Positions 58,871 through 64,000 of a stretch of DNA of 64,000 nucleotides are shown in pieces. The stretch is from positions 1,240,001-1,304,000 of the forward strand of contig NZ_JAOCQD020000002.1 in the NCBI RefSeq assembly GCF_025290835.2, written 5' to 3'. The number at the start of each line of letters is the position of its first letter. Positions within the stretch are counted from its first letter, which is position 1. The notes below the pieces were generated by a model. That model was not told the origin of the DNA. It ran no database searches and was given only the letters and a program-made list of their open reading frames with translations. The translations under genes were made by a program, and so were the position numbers. Origin of the DNA: Aquabacterium sp. OR-4 (GTDB taxonomy: Bacteria > Pseudomonadota > Gammaproteobacteria > Burkholderiales > Burkholderiaceae_C).

Positions 58871-60319
58871 ATGCCCGCGCACGCCGTCACACGCCCCCGC
58901 TTCACGCCCCGCCGCCGCACGCTGCTGGGCCAGGCTGGCCTGGCCACGCTGGCCGGCCTGGCCTGGCCCGCGCTGGCCGTGGCCCAGGCCCAGGCTGGCC
59001 AAACCCTGGCCCTGCCTGACCGGAACTTGGCGCTGCCTGACCAGAACTTGGCCTTGCCAGATGACGCCTTCACGCTGCCGCACCTCGGCTGGGCCGGCAC
59101 GCGCGGCGGCCTGGGCGGGCGGCTGCTGCGTGTCACCACGCTGGCCGCCGCCGGCCCCGGCTCGCTGCGCGCCGCGCTCGAGGCCGAGGGCCCGCGCATC
59201 GTGGTCTTCGAGGTCGGCGGCGTGATCGACATGGCCGGTGCGCCGCTGGCCATCCGGCACCCGTTCATCACCGTGGCCGGCCACACCGCGCCCAGCCCGG
59301 GCATCAGCATCGTCAAGAGCGAGTTCACGGTGCACACGCACAACGTGCTGATCCAGCACCTGCGGCTGCGGCCGGGCGAGTTCGGCCGGCCCAAGAAGGG
59401 CGGCGGCGACCAGGACGGCATCTCCACGCTGGCCGGCGCGCACGACGTGGTGGTGGACCACTGCAGCTTCAGCTGGGCCACCGACGAGAACCTCTCGGCC
59501 TCGGGCCCGCGCTTCGAGGGCGCCACGCCCGACGACTGGCGTCGCGCCACCTCGCACCGCATCACCTACGCGCACAACCTGATCGCGCAAAGCCTCAGCC
59601 ACTCGGTGCACGAGAAGGGCGAGCACAGCAAGGGCTCGCTGATCCACGACAACACCAGCGCCGTGCTGCTGTGGCGCAACGCCTACCTCAGCAACCGCGA
59701 GCGCAACGCGCTGTTCAAGGGCGGCGCGCGCGGCGCCATGGTCAACAACTGGATCGTCAACCCCGGCCGCCGTGCGGTGCACTACAACCTGCTGGCCAAT
59801 GAATGGCAGGGCCAGCCGCCGCAACTCGGCCGCATCAGCCTGGTGGGCAACCTGTACCGCGCCGGCCCCGACACCGAGCCCGGCACCGCGCTGTTCACGC
59901 TGCGCGGCGTGGGCGATGTGGCGCTGCACCTGGCCGACAACCAGGCCTGGGATCGCCACGGCGCCGCGCTGCCGCTGCTGGCCGATCAGAGCGAGGGCCG
60001 CGCCCGCGTGCTGCCGCTGGCCCAGGCCGAGCTGCCCGAGGGCCTGCCGCTGTGGCCCTGCACCGGCCTGGCCGAGCGCCTGCCGCGGCTGCTGGGCGCC
60101 CGGCCCTGGGACCGCGACGCCATCGACGCCGGCTTCATCGAGCAACTGCTGCGCGGCGAGGGCCGCATCCTCGACAGCGAGGCCGAGCATCCGCTGGGCT
60201 ACCCGCGCCACACGCCCAGCCGCCGCGTTTTTGCCGAGGCCGACTGGCGGCTCGACACCGCCACGCCGATGCCGCGCGCCGGCTGGGCCGCCCTGCCCGG
60301 GCTGACCCGGCCGGCCTGA
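58871..60319 (+). CDS. Tat-exported pectate-lyase-like beta-helix protein
   Basis: A 482-residue protein. The N-terminus has a Tat-type signal (RRRTLLGQAGLATLAGLAW to ALAVAQAQ), followed by a repeated LALPD stretch. The right-handed beta-helix has pectate-lyase features: GWAGTRGGLGGRLLRVTTL, GPGSLRAAL, RIVVFEVGGVIDM, NVLIQHLRLRPGE, GAHDVVVDHCSFSWATDEN and NAYLSNRERNALFKGG. It probably cleaves polygalacturonate or a related uronan outside the cytoplasm. It is in line with kdgK and the isomerase gene. The exact polysaccharide is unknown. Confidence 0.82.
   Translation: MPAHAVTRPRFTPRRRTLLGQAGLATLAGLAWPALAVAQAQAGQTLALPDRNLALPDQNLALPDDAFTLPHLGWAGTRGGLGGRLLRVTTLAAAGPGSLRAALEAEGPRIVVFEVGGVIDMAGAPLAIRHPFITVAGHTAPSPGISIVKSEFTVHTHNVLIQHLRLRPGEFGRPKKGGGDQDGISTLAGAHDVVVDHCSFSWATDENLSASGPRFEGATPDDWRRATSHRITYAHNLIAQSLSHSVHEKGEHSKGSLIHDNTSAVLLWRNAYLSNRERNALFKGGARGAMVNNWIVNPGRRAVHYNLLANEWQGQPPQLGRISLVGNLYRAGPDTEPGTALFTLRGVGDVALHLADNQAWDRHGAALPLLADQSEGRARVLPLAQAELPEGLPLWPCTGLAERLPRLLGARPWDRDAIDAGFIEQLLRGEGRILDSEAEHPLGYPRHTPSRRVFAEADWRLDTATPMPRAGWAALPGLTRPA
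59006..59065. repeat. 21-bp tandem repeats after the lyase signal peptide
   Basis: Two complete and one partial 21-bp units (YTGGCSCTGCCTGACCRGAAC) encode LALPDRN, LALPDQN and LALPDD in frame. They lie between the signal peptide and the catalytic domain and so form a repeat linker. Confidence 0.8.
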
Positions 60320-60411
60320 TCCCGCCGCCCCGCCACCCCGCCGACCCCAGCCCCCCCAACCCCCTGGCGCATGCCGCGCCTGCCCTGCCCCAACCCGCCA
60401 AAGGACACCCC

Positions 60412-61053
60412 ATGAAGATTGCCCTGATCATCGAGAACAGCCAGGCCGCCAAGTCCGAGATCGTGCACGGCGCGCTCAAGAGCGTGGTCGAGCCGCTGGG
60501 CCACAGCGTGCACCACTACGGCATGTACGCGCCCGAAGACAAGGCCTCGCTCACCTATGTGATGAACGGCCTGCTGGCCGGCATCGTGCTCAACAGCGGC
60601 GCGGCCGATTTCGTGGTCACCGGCTGCGGCACCGGCATGGGCTCGATGCTGGCCTGCAACAGCATGCCCGGCGTGTTCTGCGGCCTGGTGATCGACCCCA
60701 CCGACGCCTTCCTGTTCGGCCAGATCAACGACGGCAACTGCCTGTCGATGCCCTATGCCAAGGGCTTTGGCTGGGCCGCCGAGCTGAACCTGCAGGACTG
60801 CTACCGCAAGCTGTTCGAGGTGGAGCGCGGCGTGGGCTACCCGAAGGAGCGCGCGGCCATCATGGCCAAGAACCGCGGCATCCTGAAGGGCCTGAAGGCC
60901 GCTGCCAGCAAGCCCATGCTGGAGGTGCTGAAGGGCGTGGACGCCGATCTGCTGAAGGCCACCATCGCCGGCGAGAAGTTCCAGGAACTGTTCTTTGCGA
61001 ACTGCCAGGACGAGGCCATCGCCGCCCACCTGCGCGGCGTGCTGGCGGCCTGA
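60412..61053 (+). CDS. RpiB/LacA/LacB-family isomerase, possible uronate isomerase
   Basis: A 213-residue protein with the family core MKIALIIENSQAAKSEIVHG, HHYGMYAPED and ADFVVTGCGTGMGSMLACNS with the catalytic Cys. It is longer than RpiB (about 150 residues), and the C-terminal 60 residues are an added helical part. Members of this family (DhuI type) isomerise 4-deoxy-5-hexosulose uronate, the unsaturated uronate made after pectin or GAG breakdown. Between a pectate-lyase-like gene and a TonB receptor and near KDG kinase this role fits better than ribose 5-phosphate isomerase. It is inferred. Confidence 0.8.
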   Translation: MKIALIIENSQAAKSEIVHGALKSVVEPLGHSVHHYGMYAPEDKASLTYVMNGLLAGIVLNSGAADFVVTGCGTGMGSMLACNSMPGVFCGLVIDPTDAFLFGQINDGNCLSMPYAKGFGWAAELNLQDCYRKLFEVERGVGYPKERAAIMAKNRGILKGLKAAASKPMLEVLKGVDADLLKATIAGEKFQELFFANCQDEAIAAHLRGVLAA

Positions 61054-61060
61054 CGCGGCC

Positions 61061-61603
61061 TTGCTCCAGGTCACCGACTGGCTTGCCCAGGCGGCCCAGC
61101 CGGCGCAGTGGCCCGGCTGGGCCGCTTTCGCGTTTGGCGTGGCCTGCTTCGCCCAGACGGACGACCGGCGCTTTCGCTGGCTGATGGCCGCCGAGTGCCT
61201 GAGTTATGCCATCCACTTCGCCTGGCTGGGCCAGCCGGCCGCCGCGGCCAGCACCGGCGTGTCGCTGGCCCGCGCGCTGGTGTCGCTGCGCTGGCGCAGC
61301 GGCCATCTGGCCTGGGCCTTCATCGCCGTCAATGCCGGCTTCGCGGCCTGGTTCTACCAGGGCCCGCTGTCGCTGATGCCGCTGGCCGCCAGCATCTGCG
61401 GCACCTGGGCGCTGTTTCGCCTGCAGGGCCTGGCCATGCGCGCGCTGATGCTGGGCGGCACGCTGATCTGGGTGCTGCACAACGCCATCGCCGGCTCGGT
61501 GGGCGGCACGCTGCTGGAGCTGGTGGTGGCGGCAGTGAACGCGCACACGATGTGGCAGCTGTGGCGGGCCCGCCCGCCGCACGGGCCGGCCACGGCAGAC
61601 TGA
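61061..61603 (+). CDS. YgjV-family inner-membrane protein
   Basis: A 180-residue protein from a TTG start at 61061, which lies seven bases after the isomerase stop and has no ATG alternative before the first helix. It has five or six hydrophobic segments (WAAFAFGVACFAQ, LSYAIHFAWLG, WAFIAVNAGFAAWFY, LMLGGTLIWVLHNAIAG). This pattern fits the YgjV family, whose function is unknown. In E. coli ygjV lies near hexuronate transport genes, a parallel to this location. Confidence 0.7.
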   Translation: MLQVTDWLAQAAQPAQWPGWAAFAFGVACFAQTDDRRFRWLMAAECLSYAIHFAWLGQPAAAASTGVSLARALVSLRWRSGHLAWAFIAVNAGFAAWFYQGPLSLMPLAASICGTWALFRLQGLAMRALMLGGTLIWVLHNAIAGSVGGTLLELVVAAVNAHTMWQLWRARPPHGPATAD

Positions 61604-61613
61604 GACCCGGCCA

Positions 61614-61633
61614 GGGCCGCCCGGCGGCGGCCC
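61614..61633. terminator. Perfect 8-bp hairpin between convergent genes
   Basis: GGGCCGCC-CGGC-GGCGGCCC lies between the convergent ygjV-like and TonB genes. It has no T run, so it may slow or end transcription only weakly. The 51-bp spacer holds nothing else. Confidence 0.35.
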
Positions 61634-61654
61634 CTCGCGTTCAGCGGCGCGGCC

Positions 61655-64000
61655 TCAGAACTTGTAGGCCGCCCCCAGCGCAAAGCTGCGGCCCGAATGC
61701 GCGTACAGCAGCGTGTCGTCGCGCTGGCTGTCGCGGCTGTAGCGCAGCGGCTGGTCGGTCAGGTTGGCGGCCTCGAAGCTCAGCCTGAGCTGCGGCGTCA
61801 CCTGGTACGACATCGAGAAGTCGACGTTGGTGCTCGGGTCGACCCAGGTGAAGTCATGGCCGTTCACGTCACCCAGCACCGCAAAGATGTACTTGGAGCG
61901 ATAGGCCGACGAGATGCGCGCGCTGAACTTGGCGTCCTCGTAGTACAGCGTGAGGTTGCGGGCGCGCGGCGACATGCCCACCAGCGGCGCGTTCATCGTC
62001 AGCTGCGGCAGCGTGGCGGTGGCCGTGCGGGTGATGTAGTTGATGTTCGAGCGCACCTGGGTGTAGTTGGCCAGCAGGCCCAGGTTGCTGAACATGCCCG
62101 GTAGGAAGCGCAGCGGCGCCTGCAGGTTGAACTCGACCCCGTTGAGCGGCCCGCCCGGCGTGTTGGCGGCGCGGCTGACCGTGACGATCGAGCTGGGCAG
62201 CGTCGGGCAGGCCGGCGTGCCACCGGTCAACGAGCAGCCGCCCGCGCTCAGCAGCGCATCGGGCAGGCCCAGCGTGCTGTAGGCCACACGCTCGCTGATG
62301 CGCTGGATGTAGGTGTCGATCTTCTTGTGGAACAGGCCCAGCGAGACCATCGCGCCCTTGTCGTAGTACCACTCGGCCTGCAGGTCGAAGGTCTTGGCGC
62401 GGATCGGTTCAAGCTGCGGGTTGCCGATATTCACCGTCTGCGCATTGACGTTGACGGCCGCCGACGGCGCCAGATCCACGTACTCGGGCCGCGACAGCGT
62501 CTTGCCGGCCGAGAAGCGCACGAACACATTGCGCGGCAGCTGGGCGGTGAGGTTCAGTGCCGGCAGCACGTCGCGGTAGCCCTTCTCGAAGTTCACCGGT
62601 GTCAGCGTGCCGCCGGCATTGACCAGCGCCGACGAGCGCGCGGTGGTGTCGGTGGCGCGCAGGCCGGCATTGCCGCGCAGCGGCACACCCAGCAGCTGGG
62701 CGTTGAAGTCGGCCGACAGGTAGGCGGCCTGGATCTTCTCGTCGACCGTGCGGTTGGCCTGGGTCAGCCAGCTCAGCTGCGAGCCGGGCACGGCGGCGCA
62801 GTTGCACTCGATGTCCCACACCTGGCGGAACTTGTCGAGATCCACCGCCACCCACTGCGACGGGAAGCCCGAGCCCTCCAGCCCGCGGCCGAAGCCGGTG
62901 ATCAGGCGCGACACGCTGCCCATGTTGAACCCGGCCGGATTGGCCAGGCCGTTGGGCGCGCCGAAGCTGACCTCGAAGTTGTCCCAGGTGTTCTGCCGCA
63001 GCGACAGGCCGCTCTTCAGCGTGAGCTGCTCGTTGACTTCCCAGCTGCCGCCCAGGCTGTGGGTGGCCAGCTTGTTGCCGGTCTTGAGCACGCGGCCCAC
63101 GAACTGGCCATGCACCGTGCCGTCGGCATCCACCGGCCCCCAGCTGAAGTTGCTGGGGTTGGCCACGTCGATGCCGAAGTTCAGCGTGGGCACATTGCGG
63201 TTGTTGCGGAAGTCGAACGAGTAGCCGTTGACGTTGGGCGAGTCGAACTGCACCGTGGTGCGCTGCGGTGAATCGAGCGTGTTGCGCGACAGCCCGCTCA
63301 TGAACTCGAGCTTGACCCGCTCGCTCAGCTGGTGGCTGCCCGACAGCACATGCTGGCGAAAGCGCGTGTTGTTGACATCCAGCAGGCCCTCGGAGCGCAC
63401 ATCCACGCCGTTGAACTTGCCGTACTCCCAGCTGCCGTTGCCATTGAACGAGGCTTCGACGATCGAGGTCTGCGGCTTGCCGTTGGCCGCGGCCAGCGTG
63501 CGGCCGAACGAGATGGCCGAGATGTAGTTGTCGTAGCGGCTGTTGTTGAACTGGCCGGCCAGCAGGTCGAGGTTGAGCTCGGTGGCCACCGAAGGCCGCC
63601 ACTGGAAGGCCGCGGTCAGGCCGCTGCGCTCGTACTCGGCCACCGAGCGGCGGTAGCGCGGAATGCGCGGGTGAAAGGCACCGCTGCCCGCGGCCGGCGT
63701 GGCCACCGTGCCGCCGAAGTTGTCGGTGCGGCCGAACACGTTCTGGTAGGCCGCGGGGTCGGATGTGCGCGCCAGGTTCACGCCGCAGTTCGTGGCCGAG
63801 GCCCCGCGCACCGCATCGTTGCCCGGGCTTTGCGGCGAGTAGCCCAAGGGCGAGCAGAAACCGCCATCGGCACTGGCCGGCAGCAGCTCCACGGCTTCGT
63901 AGCCTTCTTCCATGGCCTGGCGCTTGGAGTAGGCCAGCGACACCAGCGCACCCAGCTTGCCCCAGGGCGTGTCCCAGCGGTCCGACACCAGGCCGGTGAG
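61655..64000 (-). CDS. TonB-dependent receptor, C-terminal part (cut by window edge)
   Basis: 782 codons are visible from the right edge. The first residues, LTGLVSDRWDTPWGKLGALVSLAYSKR, are inside the protein, so the signal peptide and plug lie outside the window and the GTG near 63988 is not the start. The barrel sections are those of Caulobacter-type receptors: AFQWRPSVATELNLDLLAGQ, RFSAGKTLSRPEYVDLAPSA, NPQLEPIRAKTFDLQAEWYY and PQLRLSFEAANLTDQPLRYS, with the C-terminal FALGAAYKF. Located beside a pectate-lyase-like gene, it probably takes up oligogalacturonides or similar oligosaccharides. Confidence 0.9.
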   Translation of the reverse strand, partial: LTGLVSDRWDTPWGKLGALVSLAYSKRQAMEEGYEAVELLPASADGGFCSPLGYSPQSPGNDAVRGASATNCGVNLARTSDPAAYQNVFGRTDNFGGTVATPAAGSGAFHPRIPRYRRSVAEYERSGLTAAFQWRPSVATELNLDLLAGQFNNSRYDNYISAISFGRTLAAANGKPQTSIVEASFNGNGSWEYGKFNGVDVRSEGLLDVNNTRFRQHVLSGSHQLSERVKLEFMSGLSRNTLDSPQRTTVQFDSPNVNGYSFDFRNNRNVPTLNFGIDVANPSNFSWGPVDADGTVHGQFVGRVLKTGNKLATHSLGGSWEVNEQLTLKSGLSLRQNTWDNFEVSFGAPNGLANPAGFNMGSVSRLITGFGRGLEGSGFPSQWVAVDLDKFRQVWDIECNCAAVPGSQLSWLTQANRTVDEKIQAAYLSADFNAQLLGVPLRGNAGLRATDTTARSSALVNAGGTLTPVNFEKGYRDVLPALNLTAQLPRNVFVRFSAGKTLSRPEYVDLAPSAAVNVNAQTVNIGNPQLEPIRAKTFDLQAEWYYDKGAMVSLGLFHKKIDTYIQRISERVAYSTLGLPDALLSAGGCSLTGGTPACPTLPSSIVTVSRAANTPGGPLNGVEFNLQAPLRFLPGMFSNLGLLANYTQVRSNINYITRTATATLPQLTMNAPLVGMSPRARNLTLYYEDAKFSARISSAYRSKYIFAVLGDVNGHDFTWVDPSTNVDFSMSYQVTPQLRLSFEAANLTDQPLRYSRDSQRDDTLLYAHSGRSFALGAAYKF

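Noticed and set aside
60412..61053. Ribose 5-phosphate isomerase B
   Set aside because: It is longer than RpiB and is set in a pectin/uronate locus, so a uronate or deoxy-hexosulose isomerase is more likely, though not proven.
1..64000. CRISPR arrays, tRNA or rRNA genes, prophage or integrative element ends
   Set aside because: No regularly spaced repeats with spacers, cloverleaf or rRNA sequences, integrase, transposase or attachment-site repeats were seen on reading both strands.

Overview
The window is about 70% GC, almost fully coding, and strongly biased to G/C at third codon positions. Gene content (meta-cleavage phenol pathway, DmpR/XylR regulators, orphan Bug/TctC binding proteins, many ATGA start/stop overlaps) points to a betaproteobacterium of the order Burkholderiales, of the Rubrivivax/Ideonella/Aquincola kind. 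That assignment is an inference from style and content. No rRNA, tRNA, CRISPR array, IS transposase or replication origin was seen.

Region 1 (1-22.9 kb) is for phenol and other aromatics. A LysR gene, cut by the left edge, diverges from a meta-cleavage operon: catechol 2,3-dioxygenase, an unusual fused tautomerase, semialdehyde dehydrogenase, oxalocrotonate decarboxylase, hydratase, acylating acetaldehyde dehydrogenase and hydroxyoxovalerate aldolase. It continues with an SDR, an outer-membrane channel and a DmpR-type sensor. A second DmpR/XylR-type sensor diverges from a Rieske oxygenase/reductase pair of the vanillate O-demethylase type. A six-gene phenol hydroxylase operon follows. Both the reductase gene and the hydroxylase operon have a recognisable sigma-54 promoter. 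Phenol becomes catechol, then pyruvate and acetyl-CoA. The Rieske pair may feed methoxylated phenols into the same route. A nitroreductase-tetR operon with two clear operator palindromes closes the region.

Region 2 (23-41.2 kb) holds an aldehyde dehydrogenase, a GST and a purine locus: adenine deaminase, a BMP-type nucleoside ABC transporter, guanine deaminase and xanthine dehydrogenase xdhA-xdhB with xdhC. A SnoaL-like gene and a GNAT gene sit inside the xdh operon. An MHYT-GGDEF-EAL cyclic-di-GMP protein interrupts the locus.

Region 3 (41.2-48.3 kb) is a probable copper-uptake operon (DUF2946 protein, TonB receptor, Asp-box protein, thioredoxin-like protein, PCu(A)C chaperone), followed by a Crp/Fnr regulator divergent from a hemerythrin-domain protein with an FNR-like box between them.

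Region 4 (48.3-64 kb) concerns sugar acids and pectin. A minus-strand operon encodes the glucarate route (KdgD, Bug protein, GudD, SMP-30 lactonase, 2,5-dioxovalerate dehydrogenase, second Bug protein, 2-hydroxyacid dehydrogenase). A GntR regulator diverges from KDG kinase, a Tat-exported pectate-lyase-like protein, an RpiB/LacAB-type isomerase and a YgjV-like membrane protein. A TonB receptor cut by the right edge follows. Palindromic repeats, short tandem repeats and three gene remnants (Bug, RelE/ParE, pYEATS) lie between or inside these genes.
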